Below are positions 35,403 to 43,848 of a stretch of 64,000 bases of DNA, one piece after another (position 1 is the stretch's first letter; every line of letters starts with the position of its first letter). The position numbers were made by a program, and so were the translations under genes. The DNA comes from Pseudomonas saponiphila (GTDB lineage: Bacteria > Pseudomonadota > Gammaproteobacteria > Pseudomonadales > Pseudomonadaceae), in contig NZ_FNTJ01000001.1 in the NCBI RefSeq assembly GCF_900105185.1, positions 2,252,501 through 2,316,500 of the forward strand, written 5' to 3'. The notes under the pieces were generated by a model, which did no database searches, was not told the DNA's origin, and was given only the letters and a program-made list of their open reading frames with translations.

Positions 35403-35595
35403 TGTAGGAGCTGGCTCGCCAGCGAAGACGTCCACCAGGGCGCTGCAAGGCTCCAGGGCCCCTTCGCCGGCAAGCCGGCTCCTACGGAACCCCACACGGC
35501 AAGCCATGGCTTTGTAGGAGCTGGCTCGCCAGCGAAGGCGTCCACCAGAGCGCTGCAAGGCTCCAGGGCCCCTTCGCCGGCAAGCCGGCTCCTAC
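35403..35595. repeat. Tandem duplicated REP doublet inside the ben operon
   Basis: Two 83-base REP doublets, 35403-35485 and 35513-35595, are identical but for two bases and 110 bases apart. Each has GTAGGAGCTGGCTCGCCAGCGAAG facing CTTCGCCGGCAAGCCGGCTCCTAC. They fill most of the 253-base gap between benC and benD. Confidence 0.92.
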
Positions 35596-35640
35596 GGCGA
35601 GTGGCGTTCTCCTTAATTCTTTTGCATTCACGAGGTTTCC

Positions 35641-36414
35641 ATGAACCGCTTCCACAACCAAGTCGCCCTGGTCACCGGCGCCGCCCAAGGCATCGGCCGT
35701 CGCGTTGCCGAACGCCTGGCCGAAGAGGGCGCCCACGTGGTGCTGGTGGACCGCTCCGAGCTGGTCTTCGAACTGGCCGCCGAACTGAGCTCCCGCTACC
35801 CGGTCCTGGCCTTGACCGCCGACCTGGAACAGTACGCCGAATGCAACCGGATCATGGCCGCGGCCATCGCTCATTTCGGCCGTCTCGATGTGCTAATCAA
35901 CAACGTCGGCGGCACTATCTGGGCCAAGCCCTTCGAACACTACGAGCCAGCGCAGATCGAGGCCGAAGTGCGCCGCTCGCTGTTTCCGACTCTGTGGTGC
36001 TGCCACGCCGCCTTGCCGCAGATGCTGGAGCAGGGCAGCGGCGCCATCGTCAACGTCTCGTCCATCGCCACCCGCAGCCTCAACCGCGTGCCCTACGGCG
36101 CGGCCAAGGGCGGGATCAATGCGCTGACCGCCTGCCTGGCCTTCGAAACCGCCGGCCGTGGCGTGCGGGTCAACGCCACCGCCCCGGGCGGCACCGAAGC
36201 GCCGCCGCGGCGCATTCCGCGCAACAGCGCCGAGCCAAGCGCCGAGGAGCAGGTCTGGTATCAGCAGATCGTCGATCAGACCCTGGACAGCAGCCTGATG
36301 AAACGCTACGGCAACATGGATGAGCAGGCGGCGGCGATCCTGTTCCTCGCCTCCGCCGAAGCGTCCTACATCACCGGCACGGTGCTGCCGGTGGGCGGTG
36401 GCGACCAGGGCTGA
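35641..36414 (+). CDS. benD: Benzoate cis-diol dehydrogenase
   Basis: A 257-residue SDR that oxidises and decarboxylates 1,6-dihydroxycyclohexa-2,4-diene-1-carboxylate to catechol, which enters catA. The cofactor loop is GAAQGIGR and the active site YGAAKGG. Family-specific stretches FPTLWCCHAALPQMLEQG and NATAPGGTEAPPRRIPRN fit BenD. Its presence separates this cluster from the anthranilate (ant) system, which needs no diol dehydrogenase. No benzoate transporter follows. Confidence 0.95.
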   Translation: MNRFHNQVALVTGAAQGIGRRVAERLAEEGAHVVLVDRSELVFELAAELSSRYPVLALTADLEQYAECNRIMAAAIAHFGRLDVLINNVGGTIWAKPFEHYEPAQIEAEVRRSLFPTLWCCHAALPQMLEQGSGAIVNVSSIATRSLNRVPYGAAKGGINALTACLAFETAGRGVRVNATAPGGTEAPPRRIPRNSAEPSAEEQVWYQQIVDQTLDSSLMKRYGNMDEQAAAILFLASAEASYITGTVLPVGGGDQG

Positions 36415-36421
36415 GGCCCGG

Positions 36422-36448
36422 CGGCCTCGGGGGCTTCTGCCGAGGCCG
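36422..36448. terminator. Hairpin between benD and mocR-type gene
   Basis: CGGCCTCGG / CCGAGGCCG, a perfect 9-bp stem with a 9-base loop, fills the 34-base space between the two convergent stop codons. No U-tract on either side, so a weak bidirectional terminator at best. Confidence 0.5.
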
Positions 36449-37831
36449 TCAGTAGAACAGCCGCGGTTCGGGTGAGGCGAGCAAGCTGGCCAGCTTGGTC
36501 AGGGCAAAGCTCAGTTCGGCGCGGCTCGGCGACATCAAGGCAATGCGCACGCCGCGGCTGGCCGTGGTGCGCTGGGCCAGGAACTGGCTGCCGCTGACCA
36601 CGGTGACCCCCTGGGCGCGGGCCAGGTTGGCAAACTCATCGCAGTTCCAGGGCTGGGGCAATACCAGCCAGATGTGAAAACTGTTGGGCTGGCTGCTGAT
36701 CTGATAGCTGCCGAGAATCTCCCGCGCCATTTGCTGGCGTACCGCCGCCTCTTGCTGCTGCACTTTGATCAACTGCTCGCCGGTGCCGCTGTTGATCAGG
36801 TTGCTGGCCAGTTGCGCCATCATCGGCGAGGGCATCCACACGCTGCTGCGAACCATGGACGACAGGCGCGAGAGGGTTTCGGGCGGTGCGTACAGGTAAC
36901 CGATGCGCAGCGCCGGCAGGATGCTTTTCGACAGGCTGGTCAGGTAGACCGAGCGCTCGGGGGCGTAGGCCGAGATCGGCTTGTGCACGTTGTGGGTTTC
37001 CAGAAAGCCGTAGATGTCATCGTCAATGATGAACACATCGTATTCGCGGGCGATCTGGGCAATGGCTTCGCGGCGTTCCGGCGGCATGATCGAGTTGGTC
37101 GGGTTCTGGTGCGTGGTCACGCACACCAGCAAGGCCGGACGGTGCTCCTGGCACGCGGCGCGGAAGGCCTCGGGCACCAGCCCGTATTCATCGATCTGCA
37201 CGCCCATCAGGCGCCGGTCCAGGCTGTGGGCCAGGGAGATGATCCCGGGGTAGCAATGCTCTTCGCAGAGAATCAGGTCGTGGGTGTTGGACAGGCTGTT
37301 GATGGCCACCAGCAAGCCGTGCTGCGCGCCGCTGGTGAGGACGATCTGCTGCCAGCGCGCCTCGGGCAGGCTGCGCTGCACCCAGCGGGCGCCGGCCTGC
37401 TTGTGCACGGCGTGCCCGCCATCGGTGGCGTAGTCCAGAACCCGGTTGAGGTCGGCGGACTGTGCCAGTTCGCCAATGGAATCGCGCAGCCACATCCCGA
37501 CGTTGGCGTCATTGGGCTTGATGATCGACAGGTCGATCTGCGCGCTGTGGTTGCCGGTGTTGATCTGCGCCGCGGCCGGCGCCGTCCTGGTCTTGGCCGG
37601 CAAGACAAAGGTCCCGCGTCCGACTTCACCCACCACCAGCCCGCGTTTGGCCGCTTCGTCATAGGCACGACCCACGGTGCCGGGCGTGACTTTCAAGGCC
37701 TCGGCCAGCTCCTTGAGCGTGGGCAGCCGATCTTCGGGGCTCAGGCGCCCGGAGCGAATGTCTTGCTCCAGGGCGTCGGCAATCATTAGGTAAACCGGCT
37801 GCGCGTGGCCGCTGTATTGAGGAACCCACAT
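36449..37831 (-). CDS. MocR-type regulator (GntR wHTH fused to PLP aminotransferase fold)
   Basis: A 460-residue fusion. The GntR winged HTH is at residues ~15-75 (LPTLKELAEALKVTPGTVGR) and a fold-type I aminotransferase domain from ~105, with the PLP lysine in TSLSKSILPALRIGY and the DDDIYGF segment before it. In MocR proteins PLP senses an amine or amino acid rather than catalysing turnover. I use the ATG complementary to 37829-37831. It is divergent from the oxygenase gene over a 418-base AT-rich spacer, so it probably controls that operon. The ligand is not known. Confidence 0.9.
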   Translation of the reverse strand: MWVPQYSGHAQPVYLMIADALEQDIRSGRLSPEDRLPTLKELAEALKVTPGTVGRAYDEAAKRGLVVGEVGRGTFVLPAKTRTAPAAAQINTGNHSAQIDLSIIKPNDANVGMWLRDSIGELAQSADLNRVLDYATDGGHAVHKQAGARWVQRSLPEARWQQIVLTSGAQHGLLVAINSLSNTHDLILCEEHCYPGIISLAHSLDRRLMGVQIDEYGLVPEAFRAACQEHRPALLVCVTTHQNPTNSIMPPERREAIAQIAREYDVFIIDDDIYGFLETHNVHKPISAYAPERSVYLTSLSKSILPALRIGYLYAPPETLSRLSSMVRSSVWMPSPMMAQLASNLINSGTGEQLIKVQQQEAAVRQQMAREILGSYQISSQPNSFHIWLVLPQPWNCDEFANLARAQGVTVVSGSQFLAQRTTASRGVRIALMSPSRAELSFALTKLASLLASPEPRLFY

Positions 37832-38249
37832 AGGTAAAGCACCAGAGTCTGCACAAGCACGCAAGCCTAACATGAACCCGAGGAGGGGCGTAATCCTGTG
37901 GTAATCGAGGAAATTGCACCGAATTGATGCGATTTAATTCTGACTGATAACCCAGTTTTTTCGTCGATTTTGTCGCAGTTAATTTTTCTTTCGTGAGAAA
38001 TTTCAATAAATTCAATGACTTTAAGGCCGTGTGTGCGGGCTGCAAGTCCGGTCGGCAGAAATAAATTGAATCGAGTCTATTTGTGTAATTACAATGATTG
38101 CGTCGATGTTGTTTCGAGATGTTATCGAGGCATTGACTGGTTTGTCCCGGCATTACACGGGTGTCGTGTGAGCTGAATCACAAAATACAACAGGTTGTGC
38201 CGCCTTCCGGGCAGGCGCAACGCGCATCGAACTATGGAATTCAACTGAA
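37832..38249. promoter_or_regulatory. AT-rich divergent control region of the oxygenase cluster
   Basis: A 418-base spacer, far richer in A/T than its surroundings, with no credible ORF. TTCAAT occurs twice with a 9-base period (38002-38007, 38011-38016) and inverted as ATTGAA at 38065-38070; a GAATTGATG lies at 37921. These are candidate half-sites for the MocR protein, which usually reads paired repeats. No promoter hexamers are assigned. Confidence 0.4.
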
Positions 38250-39275
38250 ATGGAAAGCGCACAGCACAAGCAGGCAGTCGAGGCCGTGGCAACGTTGGAA
38301 ATCCGCTTGCCGTGGGTTATTTCCAGCGCATGGCAAACCGTCTTGAGTCAGACGCCTCTGGAATTCGAGGCCACCAAGGACATTTACTTTCAGCTCAAGG
38401 AACAGGCCCAGGATGTGCTGGGTGCCGCCCTGACGCGACAGATCCGGGCATTTGTCGAAGACCCTGACCTCACCTCGATGGTGATTCGCAACTGCCCGCG
38501 AGACCGGGATATTCCGCCGACGCCTTACTCCGGGGTGTTGAGCCCCAAGAGCACACCCATCGCCTGCCTGGTCAGCCTGTCGCTGCAAAGCCTGCTGGGT
38601 ATCCATCCGGTGGTGTATGAAGGGGAGAATGACGGGCGCCTGTTCCGCCATGTGATTCCTTCACGCACCTCCTCCAGCCAGAAAAGCTCGCACGGCTCGC
38701 GCCTGCGCTTCTCCTACCACGTCGACAACCCGGACTTGCCGCTGTCGTCCGAAGCGCTCGGCGAGCACTCCTGTTGCCCGGAATACCTGTCGTTCTTCGG
38801 CATGCGTTGCGATCCGCGGATCAACACCACGCTGGTCAATCTGGACGACGTGATCGAGCAACTGCCGGCGGCCACCGTGCGCGAACTGAGCCTGCCGCAG
38901 TTCGAAGTGCGCCGCCCGGACTCGTTCGCCAGCCAACGCCGTTCAACGCCCAACCTGGCGGTGCTGGTACGCGGCTCGGCCAACGAGTGGCTGTGCCGTT
39001 TCGACAGTGAAAACACTTACGGCATGAACGCCACCGCCGAGCTGGCGCTCAACACCCTGCGCACGCTGCTGGAAACCCGCCGCTTCGATGAACCGCACCT
39101 GCTGCTGCCTGGGGATTTCATGATCTTCAAGAACCAGCGGGTGCTGCACGCCCGCGACGGCTTCGAACCGCAAAACGACGGCGCCGACCGCTGGCTGCTG
39201 CGGGTGTTCGCGGTCAATGACCTGAACCGCGTGCGCTTTGCGCGAGCCGACCATCTGTATGAAGTCCTTTCCTGA
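38250..39275 (+). CDS. 2-oxoglutarate/Fe(II) oxygenase, clavaminate synthase/AsnO-like
   Basis: A 341-residue protein of the clavaminate synthase-like superfamily (AsnO, VioC), which mostly hydroxylate free amino acids at C-beta. A facial triad is seen as His157-x-Asp159 (FSYHVDN) and His300 (NQRVLHARDGF), with the 2-oxoglutarate-binding Arg314 in DRWLLR. AsnO and VioC use H-x-E, so the Asp is a difference. The ATG at 38250 has only a weak GGAA before it. It is first in an operon with a TSUP exporter and a 3-hydroxy acid dehydrogenase, divergent from a MocR regulator. Substrate unknown. Confidence 0.83.
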   Translation: MESAQHKQAVEAVATLEIRLPWVISSAWQTVLSQTPLEFEATKDIYFQLKEQAQDVLGAALTRQIRAFVEDPDLTSMVIRNCPRDRDIPPTPYSGVLSPKSTPIACLVSLSLQSLLGIHPVVYEGENDGRLFRHVIPSRTSSSQKSSHGSRLRFSYHVDNPDLPLSSEALGEHSCCPEYLSFFGMRCDPRINTTLVNLDDVIEQLPAATVRELSLPQFEVRRPDSFASQRRSTPNLAVLVRGSANEWLCRFDSENTYGMNATAELALNTLRTLLETRRFDEPHLLLPGDFMIFKNQRVLHARDGFEPQNDGADRWLLRVFAVNDLNRVRFARADHLYEVLS

Positions 39276-39302
39276 TTCTTTTTGTCTTTATGGGGTAACG
39301 CT

Positions 39303-40088
39303 ATGGAACTGTTAGGAGCCTATTGGGCTGAACACTGGGTATTGGCGATTCTGCTGCTGGGCGCCATTGCCTTCGTCGCCGGTTTTGTCGACAGCATTGC
39401 CGGCGGGGGCGGGCTGTTTCTGGTGCCCGGCTTCCTGCTGGTGGGCCTGCCCCCGCAAGTGGCGCTGGGCCAGGAAAAACTGGTCAGCACCCTGGGCACC
39501 CTGGCGGCGATCAGGAACTTTCTGGTCAACAGCAAGATGGTCTGGAAAGTGGCGCTGGTCGGCGTGCCGTTTTCCCTGCTCGGTGCCTACCTGGGGGCGC
39601 ACCTGATCGTGTCGATCTCCCAGGAAACCGTGGGCAAGATCATCCTGGCGTTGATCCCCTTCGGCATCCTGATTTTCCTCACCCCCAAGGACCGGCCCGT
39701 GCAGGAGCATGTGCTGTCCGATGCCATGCTGTTTACCGTGGTGCCCCTGACCTGCCTGGTCATCGGCTTCTACGACGGTTTCTTCGGCCCGGGCACCGGC
39801 AGCATGTTCATCATCGCCTTTCACTACCTGCTGAAAATGGATCTGGTTTCCAGCTCGGCCAACTCCAAGACCTTCAACTTCGCCTCCAACATCGGCGCCC
39901 TGGTGGCGTTCATCATGGCCGGCAAGGTGATCTACCTGCTGGCCCTGCCGTTGGTGGCCTGCAACATTTTGGGCAACCACCTGGGCAGCGCCCTGGCCAT
40001 TCGCAAGGGCAACGACGTGGTGCGCAAGGTGCTGGTGCTCTCGATGATGTGCCTGTTCGCCAGCCTCGGCGTGAAATACCTGGCCTGA
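39303..40088 (+). CDS. TSUP (TauE/SafE) family membrane exporter
   Basis: A 261-residue protein with about eight membrane helices and the two TSUP repeats, each with its signature (FVDSIAGGGGLFLVPG and FYDGFFGPGTGSMFI). Known members export sulfite, sulfoacetate or related anions. GGGG precedes ATG 39303; the open frame begins seven codons earlier without a site. It lies 27 bases after the oxygenase gene and 23 before the dehydrogenase, which points to export of a small anion made by this pathway. Confidence 0.88.
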   Translation: MELLGAYWAEHWVLAILLLGAIAFVAGFVDSIAGGGGLFLVPGFLLVGLPPQVALGQEKLVSTLGTLAAIRNFLVNSKMVWKVALVGVPFSLLGAYLGAHLIVSISQETVGKIILALIPFGILIFLTPKDRPVQEHVLSDAMLFTVVPLTCLVIGFYDGFFGPGTGSMFIIAFHYLLKMDLVSSSANSKTFNFASNIGALVAFIMAGKVIYLLALPLVACNILGNHLGSALAIRKGNDVVRKVLVLSMMCLFASLGVKYLA

Positions 40089-40111
40089 TCGCCTGACCTA
40101 AGGAGAAACCC

Positions 40112-40864
40112 ATGAAAACCGCATTTGTGACCGGCGCCTCGGCCGGCTTTGGCCAAGCGATCTGCCGTCGACTGGTCGCCGAAGGCTATCGCGTGATCGG
40201 TGGCGCGCGGCGCATGGACAAGCTCCAGCGCCTGGAACAGGAACTGGGTGAAAACTTCATCGCCCTGGAGCTGGATGTCACCGACAAAGCCTCCCTGGAA
40301 CGGGCGGTGGAACAGATCCATGAGGCGTCCCTGGCCATCGACCTGCTGGTCAACAACGCCGGGCTGGCGCTGGGCATCGAACGCGCCCAGCACAGCAGCG
40401 CGCAGAACTGGGAACGCATGATCGCCACCAACATCACCGGGCTGGCGCTGATTACCCAGCGCGTCCTGCCACGCATGGTCGAGGCCAACAGCGGGCTGAT
40501 CATCAACATCGGCTCGATTGCCGGCACCTATCCCTATCCGGGCGGCAACGTCTATGGCGCCAGCAAGGCCTTCGTCAAACAGTTCAGCCTGAACCTGCGC
40601 GCAGACCTGGCCGGCACCCGGGTGCGGGTGACCAACATCGAACCGGGCCTGTGTTCCGGCACCGACTTCTCGGTGGTGCGGCTCAACGGCGACATGGAAG
40701 CGGTGCAAGCTTTGTACAAGGACGTTGACGCCATCCGCCCCGAGGACATCGCCAACACCGTGTGCTGGATCGCCCAGCAGCCGGAGCACCTGAATATCAA
40801 CTCCATCGAAATCATGCCCGTGGCGCAGAGCAGCGCGGCGCTGAATGTTGTGCGCAACCTTTGA
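40112..40864 (+). CDS. YdfG-like NADP 3-hydroxy acid (serine) dehydrogenase
   Basis: A 250-residue classical SDR very like E. coli YdfG: TGASAGFGQAICRRLV at the N terminus, NNAGLALG, catalytic Ser in INIGSIAGTYPYPGGN, Tyr/Lys in VYGASKAFVKQFSLNLR, and the family C-terminal block NIEPGLCSGTDFS. YdfG oxidises L-allo-threonine, serine and 3-hydroxy acids and reduces malonic semialdehyde. AAGGAG precedes the ATG. In this operon it may interconvert the beta-hydroxy or beta-oxo product of the oxygenase. Confidence 0.9.
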   Translation: MKTAFVTGASAGFGQAICRRLVAEGYRVIGGARRMDKLQRLEQELGENFIALELDVTDKASLERAVEQIHEASLAIDLLVNNAGLALGIERAQHSSAQNWERMIATNITGLALITQRVLPRMVEANSGLIINIGSIAGTYPYPGGNVYGASKAFVKQFSLNLRADLAGTRVRVTNIEPGLCSGTDFSVVRLNGDMEAVQALYKDVDAIRPEDIANTVCWIAQQPEHLNINSIEIMPVAQSSAALNVVRNL

Positions 40865-41101
40865 CGGCAGGGGGCGGTGCTGAGTGCGGCGCTTACGCAA
40901 CCGCAGGCGCACGGCCCCCCTGTAGCTGCTGCCGCAGACGGCGCACGGGCGCAAAGCGCTCGCAACACCAGAGGCTGCGATACCCCGGTGAAGCTTCACT
41001 GGGCTGGTTTCTGATGGCTGGGCAATCCTTCGCCGCCGGCGGCCTCGGCCGCTAAGGCGGAGGTGAGAATTCTGCTGGTGCGGCGACTGTCGCGGTCGCC
41101 G

Positions 41102-41644
41102 CTAAGGGTTTACAGGCATGGGGTAGGGCAAGTCGATCGGCGGTGCGTCTGGCAATTGCCGTGAGGATTTGCCCATCAGATAGCCGATGATCTGCGCCGT
41201 CGTCATGTCCACCTGTAACATGTCCGGCTCGCCAAACCACTCGTTGGGCCAGAAGATCAGGTCCGAGGCATTGGCCTTGGGGAAGTTGGTTTCCAGCAGG
41301 CTCAAGGCGTAGTCCGTATCAGATTCCGTGCCCTCGCATTTACAGATGAAATCCGCCAGGGCACACGCCTCGGCGAAGCTCAGGTCGTCAACGTAGCGTT
41401 TCTGATGAAAGGCCGTGCGCAGAAAGTTCTCCGCGCTGGTATGGCTGTGCATCACGAGAAACTCGTGGAACTCGAAAGGCCGACCGGCATGGCTGTTCCA
41501 CTGCTCGATCAGCGCATTGATCTCGGGGCTTTCCCGGCCCTGGTTGTCCCAGATCCGGTCGAGGATCTGCTCCAGCAGGTCCTTCATCAACGCGTTTATA
41601 GTCGGCGTCGGTGGGGTTGGTTTCAGCCGTTCCGGCATGCTCAT
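41102..41644 (-). CDS. Hypothetical protein, 180 residues
   Basis: Not recognised. I take the ATG complementary to 41642-41644 because AGGAAGACCCC precedes it; the open frame runs to 42007 but that part crosses a REP doublet and is not coding. The product is acidic, soluble, probably helical (LMKDLLEQILDRIWDNQGRE near the start), with three scattered cysteines. It has no signal peptide. It stands alone between the oxygenase operon and a sulfatase remnant. Confidence 0.6.
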   Translation of the reverse strand: MSMPERLKPTPPTPTINALMKDLLEQILDRIWDNQGRESPEINALIEQWNSHAGRPFEFHEFLVMHSHTSAENFLRTAFHQKRYVDDLSFAEACALADFICKCEGTESDTDYALSLLETNFPKANASDLIFWPNEWFGEPDMLQVDMTTAQIIGYLMGKSSRQLPDAPPIDLPYPMPVNP

Positions 41645-41699
41645 GGGGGTCTTCCTGATTGTCGTTGCAAGCGGTTGGCGAGGGGGGCGCGAGATCGTT

Positions 41700-41775
41700 T
41701 TCGCCGGCAAGCCGGCTCCTACGGGTGGCAGCGATGGTGATGGTGGGCCCGTGTAGGAGCTGGCTTGCCAGCGAA
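41700..41775. repeat. REP doublet
   Basis: TTCGCCGGCAAGCCGGCTCCTAC at 41700-41722 faces GTAGGAGCTGGCTTGCCAGCGAA ending at 41775, upstream of the 180-residue hypothetical gene and before the sulfatase remnant. Confidence 0.88.
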
Positions 41776-41937
41776 AACGCCCGCAAGACCAACCCCATTC
41801 CCGAGCGGTGCACAGAATAGTCCCTTTGCGCCGCTGACTAAAGCACCGGCCCCAGCCGCAACAATGCAACAACCCGCCCTCAGTCCGATTGCGCAGACCA
41901 CCTACCTCGACCTGTTCAACATCCAGGAGCGGGTTCC

Positions 41938-42524
41938 CGCAGCCTGGAGCAATACAACGCCGTGCGCCTGCGGACTTCAACACCGGCCGCCTGCTGGAGA
42001 TCGCCAAAGCGCGCGGCTACTACGACAACACGATTTTCGTGTTCTTCGGCGACCACAACACCCGCATCAGCCAGATCCCCCACATGGCCCCCGCATTTGA
42101 ACAACTAGGGCTGGAAAGCAACAACGTACCGCTGCTGATCCATGCCCCGGGGATGTTGCAGCCCAGAGTGATCGAAGAAGCCGTCGGCCTCGCCGACCTG
42201 CTGCCCACCGTGCCCGGCATGGCCGGGATGCCCTTCACCAATGGCGCCATGGGGCGGGACATTCAACAGCCCGCGCCGGAGGGGGAGCGGGTGGTGCCGC
42301 TGGTACTGAGGGAAGGAATCTTCCCGGTGATTGGCGGCGTGACCAAGGACTTTTTGTTGCAGATGCAACACGACGGCAGCGGACCGACCCTTCACGATTT
42401 GGCCTCACCCACCCCACGCGACGACGTGGCCCAGCAACACCCTGAAGAGTTTCAGCAGTTGCTGGAATTGACTAGGGGGCTGCACGAAACGGCACGCCTG
42501 ATGCTGTATAGGAATGTGCGTTAG
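41938..42524 (+). pseudogene. C-terminal remnant of an LTA-synthase-like sulfatase
   Basis: From 41970 the frame encodes the end of a membrane-type alkaline-phosphatase/sulfatase: ADFNTGRLLEIAKARGYYDN, then NTIFVFFGDHNTR with metal-binding Asp and His, then VPLLIHAPGM. Just upstream LEQYNAVRL, which normally precedes it, lies in another frame (from 41944), so there is a frameshift, and the ~400-residue N-terminal membrane and catalytic-Thr part is absent. No start or ribosome binding site fits. It is a decayed gene at the left edge of a variable region. Confidence 0.82.
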
Positions 42525-42708
42525 ACCTTTCGACTTCATCGCATTAACTAACGTACTGGCACACATTCCGGTACAGGTGTTGTCGTCTTGATTGACATCG
42601 AGTGGTCGCTTTAATAAGTTCGGCGCCCGATTGATGACCTATGGCCAAAACGGCTGAGAACATCGAGCTTTGTTGAAGTCCACAGGCCAGCGTCAGCAAG
42701 GAGGCTGC

Positions 42709-43728
42709 ATGTCCCAGCCACACAATGACAATCACTACGTTCCACAGCTGTATCTCAAGCAATGGGCGATTGAGGGTAAAGTACTTGCCTATCGCCTGCT
42801 GGTTCAAAACCCCAACGTACCTCAATGGAAAAAGTACACGCCCAAAGGTATTGCTTACTATCGGCACCTTTATGTCTACACCTACGCTAAAGGTGAAACC
42901 GACGAGTTCGAGCGATGGCTGGATAGCGAGTTTGAATCTCCGGCTAAAGTTGCCATTGAGAGGGCGACAACTGGGCAGCGCTTAACTCCGCGAGATTGGG
43001 AACTTTTAATACGGTATCTCGCTGCGCAAGATGTTCGGACGCCTGCCCGACTAAGGGAGTTTCTTGTGTATCAGCAGGAGCATCTTCCAAGCCAACTAGA
43101 CGAGGTACTCCCGCGTACTCTTAAACAGTTGGAAACCCAAGCCAGCCTCGGTCTGGACATTCAAGTTCCTACTCAGCAGCAACTCGATTCAGCACCAGTA
43201 AAAGTGACCTTTGAGCCCCATTCGGATCGACCAGGCGGTACGATTCAGGCAAAGACTCTCATTGGCCGCAAGCTTTGGGTGGATGCCACGCGGTATGTAC
43301 TGCAAAACGTGATGCCTGAGCTGATGAAGCACAAGTGGACGATTTTCACTGCACCTGGTGATTTCGAATGGTCTACCAGTGACGATCCTGTAATACGCCT
43401 GGATACGTTGAGCAAACCGTATAACTTTAAAGGAAAATGGGGCGGCGAAAGTGGCTTTATCCTGCTTCCTCTAAGTCCCAAGCATCTATTGTTCACAAGT
43501 TTTGGTCAGCGTATGCCTCCTCGTGGAAAGAAGGTGTCCATTGAGTTTGCTATGCAGATAGAAAAAATCATTGTGGAGCATGCTTATCGTTATGTGTTCT
43601 CTACAAAAAAATACGATATGCGTACCCGCCGTCCAAGAATTGAGTGTGCAGAGTCGTTTAAAGAGGAAGAAGCAATCTGGAAAAATTGGCATCGCGATCA
43701 AAGTCATGCGGAGCGACAACTGCTTTAA
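42709..43728 (+). CDS. DUF4238 family protein
   Basis: A 339-residue protein whose N-terminal NDNHYVPQLYLKQWA is the DUF4238 hallmark (HxVPxxYLxxF). AAGGAGG lies just before ATG 42709, so I reject the frame opening at 42670. Function is unknown. Base use is clearly poorer in G/C than in the neighbours, and codons ending in A/T are common, which suggests transfer. It lies between the sulfatase remnant and an HNH gene, so a defence or mobile-element cargo role is possible but unproven. Confidence 0.82.
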   Translation: MSQPHNDNHYVPQLYLKQWAIEGKVLAYRLLVQNPNVPQWKKYTPKGIAYYRHLYVYTYAKGETDEFERWLDSEFESPAKVAIERATTGQRLTPRDWELLIRYLAAQDVRTPARLREFLVYQQEHLPSQLDEVLPRTLKQLETQASLGLDIQVPTQQQLDSAPVKVTFEPHSDRPGGTIQAKTLIGRKLWVDATRYVLQNVMPELMKHKWTIFTAPGDFEWSTSDDPVIRLDTLSKPYNFKGKWGGESGFILLPLSPKHLLFTSFGQRMPPRGKKVSIEFAMQIEKIIVEHAYRYVFSTKKYDMRTRRPRIECAESFKEEEAIWKNWHRDQSHAERQLL

Positions 43729-43848
43729 ATCAACCAATTTTCAGGTAACAGATAAGGGTTAGGGCCTGCCCTGGAACTTCCAAGGGCGCTTAAGCTGTCC
43801 TCTTTTCCAGAATGCGTTAGCCGTCAGCGAAATGGTATTTAACAACCA

